Of a stretch of DNA of 8,338 nt, positions 1 through 6,364 are shown in pieces. The notes under the pieces were generated by a model. That model worked only from the letters and a program-made list of their open reading frames with translations. It had not been told where the DNA came from and did not search any database. Source of the DNA: Fimbriimonadales bacterium (GTDB taxonomy: Bacteria; Armatimonadota; Fimbriimonadia; Fimbriimonadales; Fimbriimonadaceae). Numbering within the stretch: position 1 is the stretch's first letter; each line of letters opens with the position of its first letter. The stretch covers positions 1-8,338 of the forward strand of contig JAPLCS010000318.1 in NCBI GenBank assembly GCA_026392145.1. The letters run 5' to 3'. The translations under genes and the position numbers were made by a program.

Positions 1-1
1 T

Positions 2-370
2 GAAACCATGTTCTTGGTGTGGCTGCCAAATACGAAAGTAAAAATCTCCTCGGGACGTCAACTGTTTGGCAACGCCACCTTTTGGCTGCTGTTCGAAAAC
101 GGCTTTGATGCAATGTCAGTGTTAGATGACAACGGCGACAACTGGCTGAAAGGGAAGGAACTCCAAAACCTGGCGGTTTGGCAAGATTTGAACCAGGACG
201 GAACCTCAAGCCCGAACGAAATAAAGTCCATCGCTTCGCTAGGAATAGTGGGCTTCGCCACCGAATGGAAAAAGCGGCTCGGAGAGTCTTATGCCAACGA
301 AGGTGGAATCCTCTTGCAAGACGGGCAAACTCTGCCCCTGTTTGACTGGGTAACTCGCACCACCGAGTAG
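2..370 (+). CDS. C-terminal part of an EF-hand calcium-binding protein (5' end outside window)
   Basis: The reading frame is open to the left edge, so this is probably the tail of a longer protein; the first ATG inside the window is at 8, and residues here are counted from it. Two acidic loops fit the EF-hand spacing. The first is residues 40-51 (D40, N42, D44, E51; positions 7 and 9 are W46 and K48). The second is residues 60-71 (D60, N62, D64, T66, S68, E71) and is a near-ideal calcium loop. Between the frame start and the loops is an SGRQLFGN segment, and the end is LPLFDWV. From memory this arrangement (SGRxLFG, an acidic loop, AVWxDxNxDG, then a short Gly-rich tail) recurs at the C-terminus of planctomycete-type and related proteins, but I cannot verify a family. 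It converges on the next gene with 21 bp between stops. The biological role is unknown; calcium binding is inferred from the loops only. Confidence 0.7.
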   Translation, partial: ETMFLVWLPNTKVKISSGRQLFGNATFWLLFENGFDAMSVLDDNGDNWLKGKELQNLAVWQDLNQDGTSSPNEIKSIASLGIVGFATEWKKRLGESYANEGGILLQDGQTLPLFDWVTRTTE

Positions 371-391
371 TCGATTCAACTGAATAGCCGG

Positions 392-916
392 TTATACGGC
401 TCGGCGCTTGGCTGAAATGAGCTCGGTGTTCATGCCCGCCCAGTGCAGCATGCCGCCAAATCGACCGTGCTCCATCTTAATGCACTTATCAAGGACTACA
501 TTGAGTCCATGGGCTTGTGCCAAGTCAGCACCTTCAAAATTCACTATTTTGAGCTGGGTCCAAATGGCTTTGGCTCCGTTTTTGATTGATTGCTCAACAA
601 TCTCTGGAATTTCGTGAGGAGGACGGAAGATGTCCACCAAGTCCACTGGAAACGGAATATCCGCTACGGATGGGTAACACTTTTCTCCCAAAATTTCAGA
701 CGCCTTAGGATGCACGGGAACGATGGTGAAACCCTCATCTTGCAGGTAACTCGCCACCATATTGCTTGCTTTGGTGCTTTCAGTCGATAGCCCAACAATA
801 GCAATCGTTTTGGAGGATTTCAAAATATCCTGAACCGTTTGGATGTTCTGATACTTTTCCCGCTGCTCAGGAGTGAGCTTCGAGTTCAACCGAATGTCGC
901 AAGTCAGATTAGCCAT
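392..916 (-). CDS. CoA-binding protein, YccU/CoA_binding_2 type
   Basis: This 174-residue protein is a single Rossmann-fold CoA-binding domain (about residues 35-160), related to the CoA-binding domain of succinyl-CoA synthetase alpha. Visible motifs are the nucleotide-binding start IAIVGLS (38-44), VPVHP (66-70), VDIFRPP (94-100), AIWTQLKI (117-124) and the highly typical VLDKCIKMEH (141-150). An N-terminal extension of about 35 residues precedes the fold. Family members bind CoA, but their cellular function is largely undefined. The start ATG at 914-916 has no Shine-Dalgarno sequence. The gene lies 80 bp downstream of metY on the same strand and may be cotranscribed with it. A role linked to acetyl-CoA-dependent methionine synthesis is inference from this neighbourhood only. 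Family assignment is confident; function is not. Confidence 0.88.
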   Translation of the reverse strand: MANLTCDIRLNSKLTPEQREKYQNIQTVQDILKSSKTIAIVGLSTESTKASNMVASYLQDEGFTIVPVHPKASEILGEKCYPSVADIPFPVDLVDIFRPPHEIPEIVEQSIKNGAKAIWTQLKIVNFEGADLAQAHGLNVVLDKCIKMEHGRFGGMLHWAGMNTELISAKRRAV

Positions 917-996
917 TGTGTTTCAGTTACCGTTTCCCATTTACTGTGTTTGAAGGAGGAAGTGTTTATGAGGGGGTTACCTCAATGAAGTATAAC

Positions 997-2280
997 CTAC
1001 GCTAATTCCAGAGCCTTATCCAGGTCCCAAAGCAGATCGTCGGTAGTTTCCAATCCGATGCTCAATCGAATCATTCCAGGCGTGATTCGGCCAGCAATCA
1101 ACTCCTCGTCGGACATCTGCTGATGAGTAGTCGAAGCCGGATGAATCACCAAACTCTTGGCATCTCCCACGTTCGCAAGATGCGAAAAGAGTTCAAGCCC
1201 CTCGATAAAGTTCTTTCCAGATTCCCGAACATTCGGCAAAGTATCCGACAGTTCAAACGACATCACCGCTCCAGCTCCCTTCGGCAAGTACTTCTTAGCT
1301 CGATCATGGTGCGGATGCGACTCCAGCCCCGCATAATGCACCTTCTGAACTTTCGGATGCTGTTCAAGGAACGTGGCAACTGCTAAAGCGTTCGCGACGT
1401 GCCTGTCCATGCGGACAGAAAGGGTCTCCAGCCCTTGGATCAGGTTAAAGGAATTGGTAGGCGATATGCAGGCGCCAGTGTCACGAATGGTTTCGGCACG
1501 AAGTTTAGTGAGAAACGCATAGTGACCAAAGGTGTCGAAGAACCTCATACCGTGGTAACTCGGAGATGGATCTGCGATGGTGGGGAATCCTGAAAAATCG
1601 AAGTCACCCGAATCAACAACGATACCGCCAATGCTAGTACCATGCCCACCGATGAACTTTGTGGCTGAGTGAGTGACAATCGTGGCACCCCACTCAATCG
1701 GTCGGCAGAGGTACGGCGTGGCAAACGTGCTATCCACCACTAGCGGAATCGTATGATATTTCGAAATCTTTCCAAGCGCGGAAAGGTCCGGAATTGAGTT
1801 GATGGGATTTCCTATAGTCTCAACAAACAGCGCTCGTGTGTTTTTCTGAATGGCGGGTTCCCATTCATCGGTATTGCCCGGGTCAACAAAAGTGACCTCA
1901 ATTCCCAATTTCTTAAAGGTGTGAGCAAGCATCGTCATGCTTCCCCCGTACAATTGATTCGACGCAACAATGTGATCTCCTGGTGAACACAGGGTCATAA
2001 ATGTGCCAAATTCAGCGGCCATGCCGCTCGCCACCGCCACCGCTCCCGTGCCACCTTCAAGCGAGGCCACCCTCTCTTCAAGCACGGCAGTCGTTGGATT
2101 ACTTATACGGCTGTAAATGTTCCCGTACTGCTTGAGTTCAAACAAGTGGGCAGCCTCATCCGCACTTTTGAATACATAAGACGTAGTTTGGTACAGTGGC
2201 ACGGCACGAGATCCCACAAAAGGATCCGGTATCTGCCCCGCATGGAGCATTCTCGTTTCAAAGCCAAATTGTCTCGACAT
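997..2280 (-). CDS. metY: O-acetylhomoserine sulfhydrylase (O-acetylhomoserine aminocarboxypropyltransferase)
   Basis: A PLP-dependent enzyme of the Cys/Met metabolism family. It condenses O-acetyl-L-homoserine with sulfide (or methanethiol) to give homocysteine (or methionine) and acetate, in the cytoplasm. The 427-residue length is typical of MetY and longer than cystathionine gamma-synthase/lyase (about 380-400). Seen in the sequence: the N-terminal FETRMLHAGQ (7-16); YSR at 56-58, which contacts the PLP phosphate of the neighbouring subunit; SGMAAE (85-90); D183 in VVDSTFATP, which pairs with the PLP ring nitrogen; Lys208 in THSATKF as the Schiff-base lysine; and the Gly-rich stretch after it. 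The C-terminal SIGLE and DLDKALE match the family. The ATG at 2278-2280 is followed directly by the conserved N-terminus. No ribosome binding site is visible, and a -10-like box lies 6 nt upstream. A methionine gamma-lyase-type paralogue is possible but less likely given length and motifs. Confidence 0.93.
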   Translation of the reverse strand: MSRQFGFETRMLHAGQIPDPFVGSRAVPLYQTTSYVFKSADEAAHLFELKQYGNIYSRISNPTTAVLEERVASLEGGTGAVAVASGMAAEFGTFMTLCSPGDHIVASNQLYGGSMTMLAHTFKKLGIEVTFVDPGNTDEWEPAIQKNTRALFVETIGNPINSIPDLSALGKISKYHTIPLVVDSTFATPYLCRPIEWGATIVTHSATKFIGGHGTSIGGIVVDSGDFDFSGFPTIADPSPSYHGMRFFDTFGHYAFLTKLRAETIRDTGACISPTNSFNLIQGLETLSVRMDRHVANALAVATFLEQHPKVQKVHYAGLESHPHHDRAKKYLPKGAGAVMSFELSDTLPNVRESGKNFIEGLELFSHLANVGDAKSLVIHPASTTHQQMSDEELIAGRITPGMIRLSIGLETTDDLLWDLDKALELA

Positions 2281-2286
2281 AGGTTC

Positions 2287-2295
2287 AGTATTGCA
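2287..2295 (-). promoter_or_regulatory. Possible extended -10 element of metY
   Basis: On the minus strand a TGC triplet precedes AATACT (2292-2287), followed by 6 nt and then the metY ATG. If used, transcription would begin at or next to the start codon, giving a leaderless mRNA. No convincing -35 hexamer is seen. The prediction rests on position and a 4/6 match to TATAAT. Confidence 0.3.
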
Positions 2296-2392
2296 GTTTT
2301 AGATGGATGAGACGTGCATAAACAAGTCTTTCCTAATAACGTGAGGGCGCCCAAGTTCTTTGAACACCAAAGATGAGTGAGCGAATAAATTT

Positions 2393-2848
2393 CTAATAAC
2401 GGATGAACTCTCGAATTTCCTCGGACACACAGATTTCATCAACATCCGAACCCGTTCCCGGTCGTTGTGGTCGGTCACGGTCGTGATTCACAATGCACAA
2501 AAATCCAAGATAGTCGTCTCGATCAGCCTTGAACTGGTGCCACGTAAGCGGCGGAATGTGAACAATATCTTGGCAACCAATTTCCGTGATTTGGTCACCT
2601 ACCATCACCGTTCCCTTCCCACGAATAATCATGACCGCGTGCTGATGGACATGCTTTTCCAAGGTTGAGTGACCCCCAGGTCCGACGTCAAAGTATCTGA
2701 ACTCAACGGGTAAATCGCCGTCGCCACAAAACAACACTTGGCGAGTAATGCTCTTGAAGTGATTGCCGTCTTCTTTGTACGGAAGGACGTCCACGTTGTC
2801 CCATTTGAAGTCTCCAGAGTGCTTGGTAATCATGGTGGTTAATGGCAC
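2393..2848 (-). CDS. Small single-domain cupin protein
   Basis: This 151-residue protein is one conserved beta-barrel (cupin_2-like, about residues 48-120). Cupin motif 1 is GPGGHSTLEKH (57-67) continuing through VHQHAV to RGKG (76-79). Motif 2 is IPPLTWHQF (98-106), with the single histidine H104. A histidine cluster (H66, H68, H70) plus H104 could bind a divalent metal. The Glu usually next to the last motif-1 His is Gln69 here. The C-terminal 30 residues are polar and lie outside the barrel. The substrate is unknown; such proteins are annotated as mannose-6-phosphate isomerase-like or simply cupins. The start shown is GTG, and an in-frame ATG lies at 2831-2833 (residue 6). Neither has a ribosome binding site, and a -10-like TATCTT 5 nt before the GTG slightly favours it. 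It sits 112 bp upstream of metY on the same strand; cotranscription is possible but unproven. Confidence 0.82.
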   Translation of the reverse strand: MPLTTMITKHSGDFKWDNVDVLPYKEDGNHFKSITRQVLFCGDGDLPVEFRYFDVGPGGHSTLEKHVHQHAVMIIRGKGTVMVGDQITEIGCQDIVHIPPLTWHQFKADRDDYLGFLCIVNHDRDRPQRPGTGSDVDEICVSEEIREFIRY

Positions 2849-2909
2849 TGCGCAAGATACGGCGAGTAGCTACATGCCACTTTATTCTACGCACGACCAA
2901 CCAAAGGAT

Positions 2910-2941
2910 ACTTCAATCCCCTCCTGGGAAAGGATTGAAGT
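2910..2941 (-). terminator. Hairpin downstream of the S8 protease gene
   Basis: Perfect 10-bp inverted repeat ACTTCAATCC (2910-2919) / GGATTGAAGT (2932-2941) with a 12-nt loop that can itself form CCC/GGG pairs. It begins 22 nt past the protease stop codon. A run of U is absent on the 3' side in the minus direction, so it is an imperfect intrinsic terminator or an mRNA 3'-end stabiliser. It would separate the protease transcript from the cupin/metY genes. Confidence 0.5.
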
Positions 2942-2963
2942 GGTGCGTGTTAATAGGCCTCAA

Positions 2964-4670
2964 CTACTGAGTAAAGGTGAATCGTGGCTTGGAGTGCTTG
3001 ATTCTTAGTTGATTCGTTTGTCCACTACTCAATCGAGCCGGAACCACCGATCGATAAAGCATTTTGACCGAGCGGGTTGAAGCATCGACATAGCGTCCAA
3101 GGTTCGCATTGACATTGAAGTCAAACGTTGCGTTTTGACCAGGCAAGACACCGCGTGTTCCCAGCATCTCATAGGCGTTTGTATTCTTGTTCCAAATGTA
3201 CGCCATGACAGAAACCGGAAGTGTGCCCGGCGCGTCGGCAGTGCACGTAGCATTAAATGAAGTAAGCACACCCTTCGCTGCAGTTGGGTAAGTATAAGTG
3301 ACAGTAGTTGCTGCCACCGCTCCAACTCCCACGACAGGCCGACTTGAAATGTCGTAACTGTTGAACAGATTAGAATCTTTGACGTCTTGGACCGAACCTC
3401 CCACAAAGTTTCCTGTGTGCACTCCTACGCTACTAACCTCTCCACCTAAGGAGTTGGAAGCAATGGCAGCGGTCACCGACTTGAAAACATTAATCCGTCC
3501 AAAGCCGAAAATTGAGCTGGAACCAATCGAATCACAGCTGCTGAAAAAGATATTCCTCACATCGTCCGGAGAAAGCCCGGTGTTTACGGACCAAGTGAGG
3601 GCAAGTCCACCATTGGCAACAGGGGTCGCCATCGAAGTCCCGCTAGCTGGGCCATAACCACCATCACGAGTAGTGCTGAGAATATTCACCCCTGGAGCAA
3701 ACAAGGTGACTCCACGTCCATAAGCCGAAAATCCCGCCTTCGTGTCTCCAGGCGCGGATGCACCGACAACAATCGTGTCAGCGTGTCGGAAACCTGAAAG
3801 ATCTCGGTTGTCGTTCCCCGCTGCATACAAGAACAGAGAACCCTTGCTCTTGATGTAGGTACCAGTGGTACCCACTTCGGGGAAGTCCACTCCTGAATAG
3901 CTGGCGCTAATAGTTTTCGCACCGTTGTCCGCCGCCCATCGTGCCCCGCCAAGAATGGCATCGAAGCTCGCTCCACCACCTGGAGAATTACTGCAACGAA
4001 CGTGCATGACTCTAAAGTTCCAGCCAACTCCGCTAACACCAATCGTGTTGTTGCCTTCAGCCGAACCGCAACCAGAAACGTGCGTGCCGTGACCGTTAAT
4101 GTCGTTTATGTCACCGCCCTGCGCCTCAGTCTTGCCATCTTCGGAGTTGTATCCAGGTACCAAAAGATTCTTCAGGTCGACGTGTGACTTCAAAATGCCA
4201 GTATCGACAAACGCAGTAGTGAAACTACTCGAACCAGTCCAAAGACTCCATGCTTGAGGAGCTTTGATGACCGGGTGGTGCCACTGCTGTCCAAAAAGTA
4301 AATCATTTGGATTGCCAACCGGGAAGCATCGCCAGTTCGGAGTGACATATTCATAGGAACCTGTATTCATCAACTCGTTGGCATAAAGATTTTCGTTGGA
4401 TCCTGCAGGAACTCGCACAACATACTCATCCACTTCGGGGTAGTAGCGTCTCGTCCTTCCCGCAAGGCGAGTGCGTGCGCTTGTGTCTGCGGTCCGAATC
4501 TGGGAAACCGTCCATCCTCTTTGCACCAAAGCCGATGTTTGGAGAGGACGAACAATAAGCTCGCCGGTGAACTCAAGCACCCCTGGTTTGGGTGTGAATT
4601 TCACTTGAGCAAAGGAAGTAGCGGCAAGACCGAATACCACCGACAGGACTGCAGTTTTGATAAGTTTCAT
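2964..4670 (-). CDS. Secreted subtilisin-like serine protease (peptidase S8) with C-terminal beta-rich domain
   Basis: Residues are numbered from the upstream in-frame ATG at 4685 (573 aa). The preferred start is Met6 at 4670 (568 aa), because a perfect TATAAT overlaps the upstream ATG and Met6 opens a textbook signal peptide: KLIK, a hydrophobic stretch, then TSFA|Q, with cleavage after residue 26. A propeptide-like segment spans about 27-130. The S8 catalytic domain spans about 135-410 with the full triad: Asp161 (FVDTGI), His199 (NGHGTHVSG) and Ser351 (GTSMATP). The oxyanion-hole Asn291 is in AAGND. It should be an active extracellular endopeptidase. Residues about 415-573 are a Thr/Val/Asn-rich, probably beta-sandwich domain of unknown function, perhaps for surface attachment or substrate binding. 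No sortase motif or C-terminal transmembrane segment is visible. The gene is monocistronic by context: a hairpin follows it and about 650 bp of gene-free DNA precedes it. Confidence 0.92.
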   Translation of the reverse strand: MKLIKTAVLSVVFGLAATSFAQVKFTPKPGVLEFTGELIVRPLQTSALVQRGWTVSQIRTADTSARTRLAGRTRRYYPEVDEYVVRVPAGSNENLYANELMNTGSYEYVTPNWRCFPVGNPNDLLFGQQWHHPVIKAPQAWSLWTGSSSFTTAFVDTGILKSHVDLKNLLVPGYNSEDGKTEAQGGDINDINGHGTHVSGCGSAEGNNTIGVSGVGWNFRVMHVRCSNSPGGGASFDAILGGARWAADNGAKTISASYSGVDFPEVGTTGTYIKSKGSLFLYAAGNDNRDLSGFRHADTIVVGASAPGDTKAGFSAYGRGVTLFAPGVNILSTTRDGGYGPASGTSMATPVANGGLALTWSVNTGLSPDDVRNIFFSSCDSIGSSSIFGFGRINVFKSVTAAIASNSLGGEVSSVGVHTGNFVGGSVQDVKDSNLFNSYDISSRPVVGVGAVAATTVTYTYPTAAKGVLTSFNATCTADAPGTLPVSVMAYIWNKNTNAYEMLGTRGVLPGQNATFDFNVNANLGRYVDASTRSVKMLYRSVVPARLSSGQTNQLRIKHSKPRFTFTQ

Positions 4671-4683
4671 AACCAGTCTCGCC

Positions 4684-4689
4684 ATTATA
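4684..4689 (-). promoter_or_regulatory. -10 box (TATAAT) for the S8 protease gene
   Basis: A perfect TATAAT on the minus strand lies 13 nt upstream of the preferred ATG at 4670, so the transcript would have a very short leader of about 6-8 nt without a Shine-Dalgarno sequence. The box overlaps the alternative ATG at 4685, which argues against that start. No clear -35 hexamer is present at 16-18 bp spacing. Confidence 0.5.
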
Positions 4690-4763
4690 ATCCAACCAAG
4701 TTGAACTCGTACATATCAGTGACTGAATTGAGTGAAAAGTCACAGTGAACTTGCAACAATTCA

Positions 4764-4787
4764 GAGCAGGTCAAGCCAGACCTGCTC
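4764..4787. other. Perfect 9-bp inverted repeat of unknown role
   Basis: GAGCAGGTC (4764-4772) and GACCTGCTC (4779-4787) are exact reverse complements around a 6-nt loop. There is no T-tract on either side, so it does not look like a standard intrinsic terminator. It lies about 95 bp upstream of the protease start and could be an operator, an RNA hairpin or the end of an unseen transcript. Confidence 0.45.
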
Positions 4788-4905
4788 CCCCAATGAGTCC
4801 CCTCGGAATATGAATGTCCATCCTAACTAAGGAAAAATTCCCGAAGGACAACCAGCACGCTGACATTGTAAGTTGACAACTACCTCTGGTAACGCTGAAT
4901 ACCAT

Positions 4906-5046
4906 GTGCCCAGAAATTCACTTCAACTACTTTTTTCACCCATCGTCATCCAACAATCAGGTGCCCATCAAAATCAAAATCTAAAAGAAAATTGAACTTA
5001 ACGTGCCCAAAGTGCCCATCTCCCAGCATCAGGTAAATTGGGCACT
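4906..5046. repeat. Cluster of five GTGCCCA heptamers
   Basis: GTGCCCA occurs on the plus strand at 4906-4912, 4961-4967, 5003-5009 and 5012-5018, and in inverted orientation at 5039-5045. The last two form an 8-bp inverted repeat, AGTGCCCA / TGGGCACT (5011-5018 and 5039-5046), around a 20-nt loop. Two copies are 9 bp apart. Five copies of a given heptamer in 140 bp is far above random expectation. The cluster could be an array of protein-binding sites or part of a structured RNA; nothing in the window identifies a cognate regulator. Confidence 0.5.
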
Positions 5047-5288
5047 CACAACAAGCCGCATGCGTGAGCGAAGTAAGTAGGGGGACCAGATTTCGCAGTA
5101 TCAATCTGCAAGTCGCCAAGCAAATTCGACCACTAAGAAACGAGTTTAGTAGAGAATAGCGTGACGATCAGGCCAACAAAGCTACTTCACGTCAATAAAT
5201 AGCTGTGCCGTCACTTGGTTTGTGATTAATCGATGTGCGGCTCCCCAACTCGGACAAAAAAACAACAAAACGAGTGATGGGAAAAAGT

Positions 5289-5330
5289 AAAAAAAATCAA
5301 AGTAGGGTGGTACTAAACCCTACTTGATTT
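5289..5330 (-). terminator. Intrinsic terminator of tRNA-Thr
   Basis: On the minus strand a 14-bp stem pairs 5330-5317 with 5308-5294, with one bulged base and an 8-nt loop. The stem core is GTAGGGT/ACCCTAC. It is followed directly by a U run (A run on plus, 5289-5296) and a second T-rich stretch. It begins 7 nt past the encoded CCA of the tRNA. This is the clearest terminator in the window. Confidence 0.88.
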
Positions 5331-5336
5331 GAAAAC

Positions 5337-5411
5337 TGGAGCCTCTGACGAGAATCGAACCCGTGACCTCTTCTTTACCAAAGAAGTGCTCTACCTCTGA
5401 GCTACAGAGGC
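5337..5411 (-). tRNA. tRNA-Thr (anticodon GGT), CCA encoded
   Basis: The cloverleaf folds completely on the minus strand. The acceptor stem GCCTCTG (5411-5405) pairs with CAGAGGC (5347-5341), and the discriminator base is T (5340), followed by genome-encoded CCA (5339-5337). The D arm is GCTC/GAGC. The anticodon stem CTTCT/AGAAG carries loop TTGGTAA, giving anticodon GGT, which reads ACC/ACU threonine codons. The T arm is ACGGG/CTCGT with loop TTCGATT and one G-U pair. There are 72 nt before CCA. It is a single isolated tRNA transcribed in the same direction as the upstream phyH-type gene, with its own -10 box and terminator. Confidence 0.96.
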
Positions 5412-5424
5412 TCTTGAAGACGAA

Positions 5425-5430
5425 AGTATA
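5425..5430 (-). promoter_or_regulatory. -10 box (TATACT) for tRNA-Thr
   Basis: TATACT on the minus strand lies 13 nt before the mature tRNA 5' end, so transcription would begin about 6 nt upstream of it. Only a poor -35 candidate (TTTCGT, 16-17 bp upstream) is seen. It supports the tRNA as an independent transcription unit rather than read-through from the dioxygenase gene. Confidence 0.5.
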
Positions 5431-5538
5431 CCGAATGAAATGTGGCACGAAATATGGAGGCATAAAACTCTCCGCATTTTTGGACCCTATCAAAGCCGGC
5501 TTCCGGATGAGAATGCCTCCCGAGCTTACGATTATTCC

Positions 5539-6357
5539 TTACGAAGAATAAAGTAATGGATTGATTTCGCTTGCGGCAGCATCTCCGGCCTTCAGACCAG
5601 GGAACCATGTTTTCAGGTCATTTTCGCGCTGGGGACTGTCCGGCTCGGTAATGATTGCACCATCTTCAAGATAGATAATCGTCATTACCTCGCGAGTCGT
5701 GCTACTCGAAGCATTCCCTGGTGCCCCGTGAATACACCAACCATTGTGGAAAGTCACATCGCCTGCTTTCATATCACCAGCGGAGATGATGGGATACCCT
5801 CTCTCTTTCACCAAGTTGTCCAACATCACTTCCGAGTCATCCGAAATGTTCATCGGACCAAGGTAACCAAGCTCCTGGGAACCCTTTGCAAATTTAAGCG
5901 TTCCCATCTCCTCGGTGGCATCTACGAGTGGCATCCACAAAGTCACGCATTTCACACCATCAAGCGGCCAGTACTGCTGATCCTGGTGCCAAGGCGTCGG
6001 ACCTCCGCCCGGTTCCTTATAAAGTGCCTGGTCATGATAAAGTCGAACTCCCGTAACTCCCATGAGTTCAGCGGCAACTTTTGCAAATCGTTGGGCGAAG
6101 GTGAACTTTCGGACGGCCTCGCTGTGAACCCACAAATTGATGTTTTGTATGAAAGCCTTGCCATAGGTGTCTCTTTCCTCAATAGGCTTGTATGTTTTGG
6201 CAAATGCTTCTGTGGGTTCAGTAATCGCAGGTCGGTACGCAGCGACTTCTTCTTGGGTCGCAAGTTGTCGAAGCAGAACAAACCCATTGGATTGATAGTC
6301 AGCAATGTCTTGGGGGTCGAGTGCGTACTCAGTTGAAAGATCAGGCAAGTGGTCCAT
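5539..6357 (-). CDS. Phytanoyl-CoA dioxygenase (PhyH) family Fe(II)/2-oxoglutarate oxygenase
   Basis: A cytoplasmic mononuclear iron oxygenase of the PhyH family, which hydroxylates a substrate while decarboxylating 2-oxoglutarate. The frame could extend to an ATG at 6459, but that would consume the divergent promoter region and adds 34 residues unlike the family. The ATG at 6355-6357 gives 272 residues, a usual length. Numbered from that Met, the iron triad is His124-x-Asp126 (in PWHQDQQYWP) and His210 (in WCIHGAPGN). Arg222 (in STTREVM) is positioned to bind 2-oxoglutarate. The N-terminal YQSNGFVLLRQL and the C-terminal WFPGLKAGD...NPLLY segment are typical of bacterial PhyH proteins. The substrate cannot be read from sequence; bacterial members act on diverse small molecules, so phytanoyl-CoA should not be assumed. 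It is divergent from the AraC-type gene, which probably regulates it. Confidence 0.9.
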   Translation of the reverse strand: MDHLPDLSTEYALDPQDIADYQSNGFVLLRQLATQEEVAAYRPAITEPTEAFAKTYKPIEERDTYGKAFIQNINLWVHSEAVRKFTFAQRFAKVAAELMGVTGVRLYHDQALYKEPGGGPTPWHQDQQYWPLDGVKCVTLWMPLVDATEEMGTLKFAKGSQELGYLGPMNISDDSEVMLDNLVKERGYPIISAGDMKAGDVTFHNGWCIHGAPGNASSSTTREVMTIIYLEDGAIITEPDSPQRENDLKTWFPGLKAGDAAASEINPLLYSS

Positions 6358-6364
6358 GCTTCTA

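Larger units (their letters stand above)
4690..5288. other. Gene-free region of about 600 bp between the protease and tRNA-Thr
   Basis: I see no credible protein gene on either strand here. It contains a perfect 9-bp hairpin (4764-4787), the GTGCCCA heptamer cluster (4906-5046), and a possible long-range fold with arms GTGACG (5161-5166) and CGTCAC (5209-5214) enclosing GCTA/TAGC (5181-5184 and 5200-5203). An A-rich stretch (5258-5296) merges into the tRNA terminator. I recognised no 4.5S, 6S, tmRNA or RNase P RNA signature. It could hold an unrecognised small RNA or the upstream control region of the protease. Confidence 0.6.

Noticed and set aside
386..401. AGCCG/CGGCT small inverted repeat at the end of the CoA-binding gene
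   Set aside because: Only 5 bp of stem, overlapping the stop codon, and no U run; not supportable as a terminator.
955..988. A strong AGGAGG followed by ATG (968) on the plus strand between metY and the CoA-binding gene
   Set aside because: The frame stops after six codons. It lies on the opposite strand to both neighbours, and other genes here do not use Shine-Dalgarno sequences, so it is probably chance.
2281..2392. Possible SAM or SAH riboswitch upstream of metY
   Set aside because: I looked for SAM-I, SAM-II and SAH core elements and found none. Only a weak 6-bp hairpin (2357-2373) and a GGGCGCCC palindrome (2344-2352 area) are present, and the metY -10 box lies next to the start, leaving no leader.
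4750..5290. Known structural RNA (4.5S, 6S, tmRNA, RNase P) in the gene-free region
   Set aside because: None of the conserved core sequences of these RNAs could be recognised on either strand.
5456..5520. GGAGGCAT / ATGCCTCC inverted arms between the oxygenase gene and tRNA-Thr
   Set aside because: Arms of 8 bp are separated by about 49 nt with no U-tract. This is too weak to call a terminator for the oxygenase gene.
5363..5551. A 62-codon plus-strand frame overlapping the tRNA
   Set aside because: It runs antisense through the tRNA-Thr and into the end of the oxygenase gene, with no ribosome binding site and no recognisable motif.
5728..6336. A 202-codon open frame on the plus strand antisense to the PhyH-family gene
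   Set aside because: It lies entirely inside a gene with an intact catalytic motif set. Its translation is Ser/His/Arg-rich without any motif, which is typical of a shadow frame.
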